This document shows, piece after piece, positions 1 through 12,500 of a stretch of 64,000 nt of DNA. The translations under genes were made by a program, and so were the position numbers. Each line of letters opens with the position of its first letter. The first letter of the stretch is position 1. The notes beneath the pieces are model-generated. The model ran no database searches. It worked only from the letters and a program-made list of their open reading frames with translations, and was not told where the DNA came from. Source of the stretch: Rhizoctonia solani (Eukaryota > Basidiomycota > Agaricomycetes > Cantharellales > Ceratobasidiaceae); the NCBI RefSeq assembly GCF_016906535.1, contig NC_057385.1, positions 1,302,001 to 1,366,000 of the forward strand, given 5' to 3'.

Positions 1-94
1 GAGGTTAGATGTTTAGGGTTTAATCCCATTCTGTAGCACCAGTGATATATGATGGACTGAATTATCATAACAAATACAAGACAGCAAAGACATC

Positions 95-1380
95 TTATCC
101 CTGGAAGCTGACCCCAATTTTCTTAGTTTCCGCCCTTCCACCACCAGAGTACCCAGTTCCCTCCCGGCACAATTGAATGATATCCTTGGGATTGGGTAAT
201 GCTGAGTCGCAGACGACGCATTGTTTATTGGGGGTGACCAATGTATCAGTGCACGTTTTGCATAACACGTGCGAACAAGGCCGCATAACTGATGGTTATC
301 AATGAAAAAGGCGGTTATTGAAAACGAACAACTCAAGTACGCACGAAACATGACTCCAAGATTAAGAGTCTTTTTGCAGCTGGGGCATATGCATTCGCTG
401 TTGTCTTTAGATGGTGCAGATGTTGATTCACCATTGGACTGAATTGTGAATTTGACGGGTATCAGTCCTTTGAGACTGTCAGGTAGTTTCAGATTCTGCG
501 TGAGACGTAGCAAGAACATGTTGTACGCACTTGAGAGGATGCCCAAATTCAGATGCACGACACAGAGTTCCAACTTTCATATCTTTCAATTTGGCTTTCT
601 CGGGGTCATTTCCTTCCGCGGTGGGTGTCTCGCTCGCCAACCAATATGCCGAAGGAAGTTTCGACTTGCGAGCCTCTTTTTGTTCAATTTCGAGTTGCTT
701 GAGGGCAGCCGCTTCCGCTCGACGAGCGAGCTCCTCTGCATGGTCGAGGTCGAATTCGAATGCAGTTGATGCGGGACGTTTGGTTCCTCGGGGACCTGTA
801 TGATATGTTGGTACCGAAGAAAACTGAATATTCATATGGGGTGCTCACCATCTCCGTTTTCTGCCTCCTTGTCTTTAGCTTGATCTTTGCCCTTGTCCTT
901 GTTATTCGTAGGTTCCTTGCGAGACGCAAGTCCCAGTTGGTTCCGCTCAAAATCCCTCAACACGCGATCCCGGGCTGCCTGAGCTGCTCGCGCCTTCTCG
1001 GCCTCCTCTTCCCGTTGCAGTTCCTCAAGTTTAGCCTTGAAACGTTTAATGTCTTTTTTCTGGGACAGTAGATCGGTGTAGATGCATTCTTTGCAGTCTA
1101 AAAGGGTCAGTATCGAATGGGTAGTGGCGAACGTTCGACTCACATAGGTGTCCCTCCCCACAGGCCACAGGTTCCCTAGCTTGTTGCAAACAAAGTGTAC
1201 ACGCATCAAACCTCTTCATAGAGTCTACCCCTAAACGTTGCTGCATATCGGTCAATACCTCGGCTGAAGCAAGATTGTCGGAGAAACATTCACCTTTTTC
1301 GTACCATAGTCGGAGAGTTTCTTATATTCGGCATAGCTGAAAACACTATTCGCGGTATTATTTCTGCTATGTTTAGTCAC
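95..1380 (-). CDS. NOSIP-like RING/U-box E3 ubiquitin ligase
   Basis: This is a homologue of nitric oxide synthase-interacting protein, a nuclear/cytoplasmic E3 ligase family with two half-RING (U-box-like) modules. The N-terminal exon reads TKHSRNNTANSVFSYAEYKK, the family's conserved start. The first cysteine module follows (CTLCLQQAREPVACGEGHLY, then CKEC), then a charged coiled-coil stretch rich in E, K and R, and the second module near the C-terminus (CICPSCKKTL, MRPCSHVLCKTC, CVVCDSALP). It ends in the typical KDIIQLCREGTGYSGGG motif and a TGA at 95-97. At least five short introns are needed. The codon where Met is expected (1378-1380) is GTG, with an in-frame TGA just upstream at 1390-1392, so the start is unresolved: it could be GTG, an A|TG start codon split by a 5' intron, or a lost start. 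Family identity is secure; the N-terminus is not. Confidence 0.85.
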
Positions 1381-1712
1381 TTTAAAAATTCAGTTACGCC
1401 TAAATAGTTGAGTTAATGAACACTGACTGTTGTGTTTTGAAGTAGATGAGGGGGGTCAAGAGTAAGCGCCAGACGTAGGCTAATTGGATTCGGTAGCCAC
1501 GTGAAGGGAGCCGCCCATGTGGACCCTGAAATTCTCAGAGCTGTCGATTGGCCACGTCAATCTCCCGTCGCTCAGTCTTGCAATTCGTTCATAAATATTT
1601 GCTGGCACTCGGCTCAGAGCCAACGCCAACCATATCTCTAGGACTTCTATAGAGCTCGAATTCACTCCGCGTATTACCTGCTGGTCGGACACGTACTTTT
1701 ACCTTCATAGCC
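1381..1712. promoter_or_regulatory. Shared divergent promoter region, NOSIP-like / Erv46
   Basis: This 332-nt gap lies between the 5' ends of the NOSIP-like gene (-) and the Erv46 gene (+), so it must hold both promoters and 5' UTRs. A CACGTG core occurs near 1499-1504. Short open frames on the minus strand here show no recognisable protein features. I see no clear TATA box. Confidence 0.5.
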
Positions 1713-3371
1713 ATGGCAAGAGGGCTATTTGGTGGGGCCTTTAAGGGCCTCGATGGTTTTGGGAAGGTGAGGTGATGTACACCGGATATATGGGTACGAG
1801 GTGTTAACCTGTGTATTAGACGATGGAAGATGTAAAAGTCAAAACTCGTACCGGAGCATTCTGTATGTTTGTTCCACAATTCGTAGTCTACTTGGATTAT
1901 TAACTGTTGCAAAGTGACAATGCTCTCTGCAGCAATCATCTTGACATTCACTATTATAGAGTTCATCGACTATAGGCGTGTTGTTGTAGACTCTTCGATT
2001 CTGGTTGACCGCTCACGTGGAGAGAAATTGACTGTCAAGATGAACATTACATTCCCTCGAGTTCCTTGCTATTGTAAGTTTTAGCTTCGACGTGAGCTTA
2101 TTACCGTACTGAGTAATGTCACAGTGCTTTCCCTTGACGTTACCGATATTTCTGGCGAGATTCAACAAGACCTTACCCATAACATGGTTAAAACCAGATT
2201 GGATTCGAACGGTCAAATTATTCAAGACGGATTCCACAACAACGAACTTGACAACGACGTTGAGAAGACGATGAAGGCGCGTCCCCAGGGTTATTGCGGT
2301 TCTTGCTATGGAGGTGAACCCCCTGAGGGTGGATGTTGCCAAACTTGCGAGAGTGTCCGCCAGGCATACATGAACCGTGGATGGAGTTTCGGAGACCCAG
2401 ACGCTATCGAACAGGTAAGCCCGGTTTCAAAAACAACATCTACCATAAAGTTAAACCCTAGCCTTGTTTAGTGTGTTGCAGAGCACTGGACTGCCAAGAT
2501 TCATGAACAAAATTCGGAGGGTTGTCATATCTCTGGACGCGTCCGGGTCAACAAGGTCACTGGCAACTTCCATTTCTCGCCCGGCCGCTCGTTTGTTCTT
2601 AACCGAGGGCACTTCCAAGACCTTGTCCCGTATCTCAAGGACGGCAACCACCACGACTTTGGACATTATGTCCATGAGTTTAGGTTTGAAGGCGAATCAG
2701 AGGCCGAAGACGAATGGCGCGGAACAGATCGTGGTACTAGGTGGCGCAAGAAGGTTGGAATCAGTGCCAACCCGTTGGATCAAGTTAGTGCGCATGTCGT
2801 CGATGATAGGGTATATACCAGTTTTCTATCTCGGTTACTCTGCATAGCTTAACATTCTTCTCCTTTTAGACTAAGGCATCGAACTACATGTTCCAGTACT
2901 TCATGAAGGTTGTATCCACCGAGTTCAAGTACCTCGACGGAGATATCGTAGGCTGCTTTAATTCTAGATAATCATCAATATCTCTAAATGCTTTGATCTA
3001 TAGATTCGTTCTCACCAATACTCGGTGACCTCCTATGAGCGTGATCTTACTCATGGCGATGGAGCCGAACGCGACTCGCACGGAACGCTTACTGCACACG
3101 GTGTCCAAGGACTTCCCGGCGCGTTCTTCAACTTTGAAATATCACCAATGATGGTAGTCCACCGTGAAACTCGCCAGACGTTTGCCCACTTTGCGACTTC
3201 GTGAGTACACTTAGTCCGAGAGCATTTCCGAAAAGATTTACGCTTTACTCTAGCTTGTGCGCCATCATTGGAGGAGTCTTGACTCTTGCTTCTATTCTTG
3301 ACTCGGTAATATTTGCTGCTACTGGTCGCAAAGATGGTGGGTTTGGTTCACCAAACGGAAAGTTGATGTAA
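1713..3371 (+). CDS. ERV46: Erv46/ERGIC3 COPII cargo-receptor subunit
   Basis: Erv46 pairs with Erv41 and cycles between ER and Golgi in COPII vesicles, retrieving cargo such as ER-resident proteins. Eight exons join in frame to 425 aa: 1713-1766, 1820-1862, 1915-2073, 2125-2414, 2472-2810, 2870-2947, 3004-3200 and 3254-3371. The N-terminus has the cytosolic leader and TMEDVKVKTRTGAF, then the first membrane segment (LTMLSAAIILTFTIIEFIDY), followed by the luminal motif DRSRGEKLTVKMNITFPRVP. The Cys-rich luminal loop (YCGSCYGGEPPEGGCCQTC) is intact. The second membrane segment is near the C-terminus (CAIIGGVLTLASILDSVIFA), followed by a short cytosolic tail ending GSPNGKLM. The length matches the family. 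The ATG at 1713 is chosen because it opens the conserved N-terminal exon. Expression is probably constitutive; nothing regulatory stands out. Confidence 0.93.
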
Positions 3372-3823
3372 AAAGGTGGATTGAGAGGCAGACGGTGGTG
3401 GTTTGGAGTCCTTGCATTGTCATGTACTATTAGTAGCTCTTGCATGCGGTATAGCTGGTTACCCTGGTAGAAATGCATTCGTTCACCTATCGCTTGTTGG
3501 AACCATATAGTAAGGCTGTCAATCGATAGCTGAAATATCTAATTATTGATTGTTAGAAATGTGGTACACGACCACGTGATCATAGCTATAGCCTCTTCTT
3601 TACTTCACCGCCGATACCCACAATCCAATCTCTTGAACTCTTTGGCTATTGAGAAATATCTTCACTTGGTTTAACTGATCTATTATAGTGAACCGACCTC
3701 TTCAGCTATACTTTAACTCCTCACTTGCAATTGTCGCCCAATAACGCACTGGTGGTCCCGTCTCTGCTGATAACCAACGTCTCCGCCCCTGTGTTATTGA
3801 TTGAAGCGCACTCCTGTATAACT
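3372..3823. other. Intergenic, Erv46 to APC2
   Basis: This holds 452 nt with the Erv46 3' end and the APC2 promoter, both on the plus strand. A CACGTG core lies near 3573-3578. I see no supported gene, RNA or repeat. Confidence 0.5.
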
Positions 3824-6800
3824 ATGGAACAAAAACCCATAAGTGAACTAATGTTGCGTGCTTCTTGGAATGACACTCTGAAACGAATGAATGGCGATAA
3901 ACCGGGTAGAATCGGTTTGCTTCAAAATGGAGCCGTGAGTGGATCGATTCACTACCTGTGACACTCTCTGAATGCTAATAAAAGGCCTGGTCCATAGTAT
4001 GCGATCATATCAGACCTCATGATATCAACAAACCAAAAGGCTCTCCTCGTGCTTGTGCGTTGATTAAATTCACTCGGAAGTGGTGTCCAAACTGAAAGAT
4101 TGAGTAAGCCAATGATATAGTTGCTAGACCTTTGAAAATGTTGGAGAGCATCTCGCTTTTGGGGCCACTTTTGCAATGGTTCACAGGTAAGTAGCTGCCC
4201 TCCAAGTTTTGATACACGAAACCTAACCAAGGATGATTTCAAGATGTTATGTCGGAGATGATGCCAATGGTTACATCCGACATTGCAACGTACATAGATC
4301 GCTGGGAGGTAAGGTCTTTGATTTTTCACTTGTACTAATATTAAAAAATTGTTTCTCTCCGAGAATAGAATACACAGGACGTGAGCGAGCTATACCACAT
4401 GTTTGCTCGATTGTCAGTCTGGTACTTTGAATGGTCTGCACCCTTGGCCATCTTTTCGAGGTTTGTGACTCCTTAGGCTCATCCCAAGACATCGCAATCA
4501 TACTATTGGCTTTAGTGTCAATATAGACGCCCCGACATTGTTCAGGAAGAACTTTAGGACAAACTTTCTGTCAACTCTACCTCGAGGATTTCCAGTAGCT
4601 TTCCATGCTTTGCTACGTTCTACTCTCGCTGCACCAGCCCTCGATCCTCGCCTTTTCCCTATCCTTGATGTAATGGGGTTATTGCAAGACCATGAAGCAC
4701 TCGTGGCAAGTGTGATTCACGAGGCTATTGAGAAAAGGGTAAAGGAAGTATGCGAAGAGGACAATGGAGAGACGAGTGTACTCCAGACCGTAAAGAATTG
4801 GTTTACGGAGAGTGTGGTTCCTTGGATGGCTATGACTTATGGAAGAGGACTGACCGATGGCAAGTTCACCGATTTTTTCAAACCAGTATTTTTCTTGAAC
4901 TAGAGGTACTAGCCGACATGCTTCAGAAGGCGCTTGCCCCTGCTGCTGGGAAGTTCGATTATCATATATGCAAAGTGTTATGTGAGATTAGGTGCCAATT
5001 CTGACCTTTTATCTCGTGACTGCACTTACACTTTACAGAACTTCTCAGATTTTTGATATTATCGTAGACTACCCAGATTCTCGAATAGCTTTGACGGACC
5101 TCAAGGTAGATAAATCGCGCCTGTGTTTGACGTTTCATTGAGCAGCCACACAGGAATGCATGGAACGAGCAGATGGGCGCGGGAATCTTGTACGAACTTT
5201 GCGGAAGCTGTACGTATTAAGACTTTCCAGTTGAGGTCTACTGAATGTCTTGGTAGAAACAATAAACGTCTGCTGCACCCAGGAGCTGACACGAAGGACA
5301 TTCTCACCCAATACGTCTCAACTATTCGATGCCTACGTATACTGGACCCGCCTGGCGTTTTGCTATTCAAAGTAGCCGATCCAATCCGGAGGTACTTGAG
5401 GTAGGCTCTTATTATTGAAAAGTATGCAGTCTAGCTGAGGATCATACAGAGAGCGACCCGATACCATTAGGTGTATTGTTAGTAATCTCGTTGGAGATGG
5501 CAGTGATCTATTGGAAGAGAACGAGCAAGTCTTGCCCATACAAGCATTGAACGAGCCGTATGAAGATTATAGTGACCCACAATGGGATCCAGAGCCCAAT
5601 GATGCTGAGCCAGGTTGATTTTATTCTTCTAACTGGCTCATGGGAACGTGACCTGATCTATGTGTAGACTTCCGTACCAGCAAACCTGGCGATATCGTCA
5701 GTACATTGGTTAGCATTTACGATTCTCGGGACTTGTTTGTCAAAGAACTACAGAGTATGCTGGGCCAGCGACTCTTGGCGGTGAAAGACCACAACTATGA
5801 TAATGAGGCAAGTCTCCTACCGCGATTAATACCTGAAGGGGTAAACTAAAAGCAAACTTCCAGACGCGAAATGTTGAAATACTTAAATTGCGTTTTGGAG
5901 AGGCAGCACTTCAGTTATGCGATGTAATGCTTAGGGACGTCACTGACTCACGACGCGTTGACAAACATGTGGCCGGCCGTTTGAACGTAAGTGAAGCACC
6001 AATCTATTAAATTGTAGCTCTCATTCTCGATTGGAATAGATGCCTCTACATGCAACGATTATATCTCATCTCTTTTGGCCGAACTTGCAATCAACTTCTT
6101 TCAAAATGCCCGGCCAGTTTCAGCAGTGCGTATCCTACTACATTTTCGGCCAATCAATTAAGCATCTCGATGCAGTATGCAGGAAGATTTCGAAAAAGAG
6201 TACACCGAACATAAAGCTGGCAAGAAATTACGTTGGATGAATAACCTTGGGACTGTCAGCCTCGATCTAGAGCTCGAAGATAGGGTTGTGAGCGCCGATG
6301 CATCACCCCTTGAAGCAGCCGTCGTAGAATTATTTTCCGAGCAAAGTGAGTCTGTTGCGTTTGCACAGATAGACAAACCAGAGCTAACATAAATCTTGGG
6401 CCCAGATGTTTGGGGTATCGACGGTTTGTCAAGCAAGCTAGGGATTAACGATTCTACACCTGTCCGAGCGGCACTGATGTTCTGGACTTCTAATGGTGTG
6501 CTTAAGCCGTTAGAAGATGGACAATACGAACTTTTGGAAAGAATAGAAGCCGAAGAGAGCGTTGCGCGAAGACCAATTTTAAGCCTACAAAGTTCGCGTG
6601 ATTAAACTTGGAATATTGCCTGTCTACTAATTGCCGTTATTCATAGCACCAGCAGAGACAGCGCCAGGTCCCACTACGGAAGACGCAGCGCAACAAACTG
6701 CTCAGATGGAGCTATTTTGGAATGTAGGTTGATTAATATTTGAGTATGTTTCAGCTCGGCACCTGACTCCTATTAGTTCATCAAGGGGATTTTGACTAAT

Positions 6801-6956
6801 CTGGGTGCAATGCCAATCGACCGCATACAGGCGATGCTTTCTCTGGCTCCTAATTATAATAAATCTAAAGAACAGCTTTCCGACTTCTTGGACGCAGCCC
6901 GAGCGAAAGGATTGGTTGATTACAACAATGGTATGTGGAAGCTCGTCAGGGGATAG
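3824..6956 (+). CDS. APC2: Anaphase-promoting complex subunit 2 (cullin-like)
   Basis: APC2 is the cullin scaffold of the APC/C ubiquitin ligase. It binds the RING subunit APC11 and drives destruction of cyclins and securin. The frame opens at ATG 3824 (MEQKPISELMLRASWNDTLK) and runs through about 15 short exons. Helical N-terminal repeats include LKMLESISLLGPLLQWFTDV and YIDRWENTQDVSELYHMFAR. The cullin core includes EILKLRFGEAALQLCDVMLR, followed by the MNNLGTVSLDLELED strand region. The C-terminal winged-helix APC2 domain reads VWGIDGLSSKLGI, then FIKGILTNLGAMPIDRIQAM, then KGLVDYNNGMWKLVRG, TAG at 6954. At 4860-4903 the frame is kept only by a GC-AG intron (GATG|GCAAGT...CTAG), giving RGLTDEVLADMLQKAL. 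Identity is firm; some internal splice sites and the start are by-eye choices. Confidence 0.88.
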
Positions 6957-7353
6957 GCAAAGGGGGTTATGCGACGGCCTCAAAATCAATGCCGTGTATG
7001 GAAGTCGAATATCCTTATAATCGTTGGAGTTCCAATTGCAATCTATCAATGTGTGCTTCACCATGAGCTGTGACCCCAAGGAACCAGATCTCAAATTAGT
7101 ACGCGTAGGATAGTATTTTCCCAGTAGTTTGGATCTGGTAGATTCATCCTCAAGTAAATTGTGATATTGGGAGACGTAGAGCACAGATCGCGATTGATCG
7201 ATATTTCTGATCAAATTATTGAAATTAGCATCGCTGAATCAGCTCAGGCTCTTCCCCCACACGGCGCTTTTCTTCATTCTCGACGATCGTGAGTCACGCT
7301 GCTGCTATGCACCCATTTTGCTCTATTAATAAAATATCCAAGAGAATTTTGTG
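6957..7353. other. Intergenic, APC2 to Qng1
   Basis: This holds 397 nt between two plus-strand genes. A donor-like GTGAGT at about 7289 and an acceptor (ATCCAAG) just before the Qng1 start suggest an intron in the Qng1 5' UTR. The long minus-strand open frame here has no recognisable protein features and overlaps APC2, so it is left out. Confidence 0.4.
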
Positions 7354-8954
7354 ATGACTGGTACACCTGACAATCGCCCACAAGGCCCACAAGTCGTTAT
7401 TGAAAGCGCAGAGTTCATTGTTTCAGTGAGTCTGTGATCCAGCGGCCGAAAATTTGACCCTTACCAGATACGGTAGCGCAGTAAACTTGTTGACCTGAAC
7501 CATTCCGGGATCAACCGTGTAGCCGAACAGGTGAACGACGATTGACTTTCATCTTTGATAAGTGTAGATTAATCTTTGCTTTGGTTGTGTTACTACGCGG
7601 TTCTCTAGATCGACAAACAAATTCGTTCAGGGTTGTACTCCCCTCATACCTGGAGCGAACAGCCATTACACCATCTCCCCCCATGGCCGCTGGACGACAG
7701 CGTTGATATTTTTTCTCAAGAATCCCCAGCTTGTCCAACAATCGACTGGATATTTCTTGTGTCCCTGTTGAATTTCAGTTTCTGGTCTTCACTTCCTTCT
7801 GGTCAACGCTTCGCCATAGAATGGTTACCTCCACGCTCGTTGGACGGTAACATGAGGTGGGAAGGGTACTGGGCACTTCCCGCTGCCCTAAATCGTGGTG
7901 AGACTCAGCCGCAGGTGGTGTGAAACTGTCGTGTTGACCCAACTTGTACAGCTCTGGAGAAAGGTATTCCAATCACGGACCCAAAGTTCTATTCATCTCA
8001 GAGAGACTGTCCGGACAGTCTCATCGAGAGTGTATTTGAGCCAGCTTCAGGTTGTCTTGAGCCAATACCATTACTTAAGGAAAGGATCCACGTCATGAGG
8101 GAGGCGGGAACTATCTTGGTCGAAGTACGTTTTCTCTTCCGTCATATTTACTGTGTTTAATAAGAGTATGATAGCGTTATGGTGGATCTTTTGCGGGCTT
8201 TCTTGCTGAATGGCGTGAAGAGTATGGTCCAAAAGCAGCAGCAGGTGCACTAGTAGCTAAGGTTACCAGAGTATTTGAAGCCTTTCGCGATGAAGGAACA
8301 TACAAGGACACACCAGGTGGGCATTAATCCATTTAAAGGACGATATCTTTTATCTTATAATATCATCAAGTATTCTTTTGGAAGAGAGCGCAAATTCTAG
8401 TTGCTGAAACCTGGTAGGTCAAGACGTTCAGAAATTCACTGGGTATATATTTACTATTGTGTACTTTACACATTCACATAGGGCTGCGTTTTATCCACCA
8501 CCGGGCTCTATCGTACCACACCCTATTTTTCCCTTGGGGGTGACAGAATTGACTATGTTCGCAGACTATAGAGTGCGTATGTCTTTTCATTAAACCCGTT
8601 TTTTCTAAGGCTTTGTAGGTGCCTCAAATCCTTCATCATTTGGGAACCATCGATTATTCACCAATACTGGTCTCGATGTTACTTAACGGCGAGAACCTTC
8701 CAAATGGATCCGAGGCAGAAATGAGCATTCGTGCTGCGGGAATTCTTGCTGTGGAGGGGATCAAAAATAGGATACTAGACATACGAAGACGCAAACCTGC
8801 CGCAAATAATCTAGACTCTGAGGTTTGTAGCGTTTTAATCGATTTCTTCCTATGGGACCTTGCCAAGCGAGTGGAGAGTACAGAAGGAGAAGAGGGCTCA
8901 GCGAAAACTCCTTCGATTGCTCCCATCCATCGTACCAGAAGTATCTGGTACTGA
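7354..8954 (+). CDS. Queuosine 5'-phosphate N-glycosylase (Qng1/DUF2419)
   Basis: This belongs to the queuosine salvage family (Qng1, human C9orf64, DUF2419), which releases queuine base from salvaged queuosine 5'-phosphate for reuse by tRNA-guanine transglycosylase. Exons spell VVIESAEFIVS near the N-terminus, then SLLNFSFW and FAIEWLPP (the family's LNFSFW core), RYGGSFAGFLAEWREEYGP, the strand FFWKRAQILVAETW, and the hallmark LTMFADYRVPQILHHLGTI. The C-terminus (AAGILAVEGIKNRI, then VLIDFFLWDLAKR) matches the family, followed by a short acidic tail ending SIWY and TGA at 8952-8954. Six or more introns of 40-70 nt are removed. The ATG at 7354 is the first one compatible with the N-terminal motif. 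It is eukaryotic salvage, so no queuosine synthesis genes are expected nearby and none are seen. Confidence 0.87.
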
Positions 8955-9540
8955 CATGTACTTGCCACTCGGTCCAAGTTCCTGATAGGTCAGACGATAG
9001 ACACTACCAGATGTGCATATATAAACATGACCTGGCACACGCACATGTTCATTCTGCTTGATGTAAATTCATACTAATACCAAGATGAGATAGCGTATGT
9101 GCTACACTAGAGCCCTTACAGTGAAGGAACGAGTTTATTGACTTAATGTTATTTAAGTTATAGTTTGTATACCCGACCGGCAGGCCCTGGTGAATTTCCG
9201 TCAGTCAAGCACGCCATTTGCTAGAGATATGATGGCTGAGGTTGATTTCATATGGAGCTAGCTTAGACAAGTGAGTGGAGAGATGGTGTGCGAGGGGCTA
9301 GCCGGAAGAACCAGCGAGCCATGCTGCTCCCAAGGCTTCTCGGGACTTATACTATGTATAGCGCGTTATTTCCCGCCATCTTGGCGTACATATCAGAGCC
9401 TATCGCACGGGAAAATTGTACCTTAGACGCATATATAAATCAGTTAGGCTCGGACCAGTGCCATACGGGCCATCTACTTGTACCTCGTCCCCCCCCCTTG
9501 TAGTGGGATCTGAAAGCTCGAGAAGATAACTGTCTTCGAT
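8955..9540. other. Intergenic, promoter side of the OPT transporter gene
   Basis: This holds 586 nt. It contains the Qng1 3' end and the OPT promoter, including a TATA-like element at 9432-9439 and a pyrimidine run near 9490. No gene is supported. Confidence 0.5.
9432..9439 (+). promoter_or_regulatory. TATA-like element upstream of the OPT transporter gene
   Basis: The sequence TATATAAA lies about 100 nt upstream of the OPT start codon, a plausible distance for a fungal TATA box. The assignment rests only on motif and position. Confidence 0.4.
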
Positions 9541-12500
9541 ATGGCTCTTCCTGGATCTGACAACTCTCCGAAAGTTGGGGCAGATGAACTCACTGCATCA
9601 GTGCCAGCACTCGACCTCCAGCCGACCGCTGCAACTGATATTCCTGGGACTAATAGGCGCTCTGCCCAATCTGAGACCTCTGTAGATGAGAAACTTCATC
9701 AGGACCATAGTACGAGCAAGGACCTCACTCCATCGTTTGATGAGAAATCCGCCCATGCTGATCCTAATGATTATTTCGACGATGTGAAGTTGGTAAAAGG
9801 ACAGCCTGTGATTGAAACGGTATGCACTCAATAGTAAGGCAATGTGGTTGGCTCATTTTTCTGCAGGGAGCTCATGTTAGCAACTTTGCTGTGGATGTTC
9901 GTGATGATGGTGATCCATCATTGACCCTACGATCATTTTTTATTGGAACGGTGGTAGCAGGATTAGGAGCTGCATTATCCCAAGTATGTGCCTCAGATAA
10001 TCTTGCTTTGGAGTCCCTAGCTGACTACATGTGTACAGATTTATATATTCAAGCCAATTACAGTCTCAGTCTCTGGTATATTCTTGCTTTTGCTAGTATA
10101 TACAATCGGAAAGGCTTGGGAAATGTTACTCCCGAAGCCTGAACAGTTTGAGAGCCGTATACCTTGGCTTGCTCCCATCGTTCGTGTCATTAATCCCGGC
10201 CCTTATGGATTGAAGGAGGTGCGCATTTATTTTACTTAAATCGGGATATCGGATTTGAAACACCCTATAGCACGTTGTAGCAACTTTAATTGCAACTACG
10301 GCGGCATACGGAGCGACAGCTGTGAATATTTTCGCGGTACAGCGGGTAAGCCTTTATTGCACACCATGGCTATCACGTGGTTAATTATAGACGCCCCCTT
10401 GTATAGCTCTTTTATAATGCTGAAGTCAATGGCACCACTGCTGTACTAGCTACTTTCTCTACTGCTTGTTTTGGGTATGGTCTCGTAGGACTCCTTCGTC
10501 CTTTGACAGTTTATCCGAGCGAGATGGTATACTGGGGAAACCTTCCAACTGTAACCACTTTCCAAGGTATGGAGCATCGATTCGCATAGAAGCCAGATGC
10601 CCACAGTTTATATGCCCAGCACTTCATTGGGACACGACCGCAACATCCAAGCGCCTACAGCTTTTCTGGTCGGCTTTTGGTGGTATGGCCGTGTATGAAA
10701 TCCTGCCAGCGTACATGTAAGCCAAGGTCAATGTTTTGATGTCAATTCGATTGCTCACTTAGGTTATACAGTTTTCCACTTCTGAATGGATTTTCTGTAT
10801 TTTGCCTTGCATCTCAAAAAGCATCTACGCGAGTTCGAGAAGTTTTCACTAACGTATTTGGGGGTGTCAGTGGGAACGAAGGCCTAGGAATACTGAGCTT
10901 GAGCTTTGATTGGCAATACATCGGGAGCACTTACATGTCTCTACCTCTTATACAACAAGGTGAGTTTTGCTACTCCACCAGTGTAGTGAAATAGCCTAAC
11001 CGTACGATTATAGGAAATTCATGGATTGGCTATGGTATCTGCTACGTCGCAATGCTGGCGATCTACTATTCGAATACTTGGGATGTAAGCATCCTACTCA
11101 AGTTCGCCGTCCATTGATCCAAAAGCACTAATACTTATGACAGGCAAAGTCATTTCCTATGCTTTCAACTTCGATTTTTGGCTCAGACGGCAAACGGTAT
11201 AACCAAACCGCTGTATTTGGCCCCACATTCACATTGAACCATACCGCACTTGAGGAGTATGGATTGCCACACCTCACTGGCTCAAACGTCTGGGCAAATA
11301 TGACTGCCTGTTGGTCGGTTAGTTATATCCATATCATAACTTCAGGAATTATTATTGAGCCTTCAACATTAGATCGGAGGGCTGATCGCGCACTGTCTAT
11401 GGTTTTGGCGAGGCTATGTTGTAGATTCTTTCAGACAAGCAAGGACGGGTACTCAACCTGACAGACATTGGGTCGTAAGTACAACTGGAGTGTCACCGGG
11501 TATTCTTTGACCACCTAACAACCTAGGCCATGCAACGCTATAAAGAATGCCCCTGGTGGTGGTATGTTATATTACTAGTTCTTTCCTTCTTTGCTGGTAA
11601 GTCAACAATATATTTTGTTTCCACTTCTTGATTATGTCTACAGGTTTAATTGTGATCTTCAAGGGAAACACCACTCTACCGTGGTGGGGCTATATTCTCT
11701 CATTAGCTGTTGGAGGTATGTCAAAATTCGCTTCTCTCAGTTGGACCCTAGGTCACAGATTTATCAGGCTTCGTTGCACCGTTTTCTAACTTATTATATG
11801 CACGGCTGGGGAATGGAATTGCGACGAATCAACTCATGAAGATGGTGGCTGGGGCTGTCCATCCTGGGAAGCCCGTGGCTAACTTATACTTCAGTATGTG
11901 GTCTCATGATGTGATATCCACCTCAATTGGATTGGCGGGTGACTTGAAGATGGGGCAGTACTGTAAGCAGGCACTAATAACATCACTTTGAATTGTAGCT
12001 TACTCCAATTCATTTAACCAGTGAAAATTCCTCCTCGTATCATGTTTATCACACAGATGTGGGGCACATTGTTGGGCGCCTTTGTCAACTATGCGTTAGT
12101 ATTTCACTTGGAATATCGTTGTGAATAGCTTGTGATTGACACGCAAATAGGGTAATGGCTTCAATTACGTCCTCGAGGCGAGAGGTCCTTCTTAACCCCA
12201 TTGGCACAAATGTCTGGAGTGGTGCAACAGTTCAATCTCTAAATTCAGCTGCGGTGACCTGGTCATTAGCTGGTGAGCTCTATGGACCACATGGCCCCTA
12301 TAAGTGGGTCCCCATCGGCCTTGCCCTTGGCATGATCCCAACTACAATTCAGTACTTTATCTGGAAGGTACAATCTTTCCTTTTGCCAATTCACGCTGAT
12401 GAACTAAAGTGTTTGTGTCCAGAGATGGCCCAAGATTGGCCCCGTAGAAGTAGACAAGATTATGCTTCCAGTCATTTACATGGTGCGCGGTGGCTTTTCG

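Noticed and set aside
4860..4882. A 23-nt GT-AG intron in APC2
   Set aside because: It keeps the frame but is far below the 44-70 nt seen elsewhere, and the GC-AG alternative gives a better junction.
6702..7214. 170-codon minus-strand frame
   Set aside because: It overlaps the last exons of APC2 and shows no protein-like motif.
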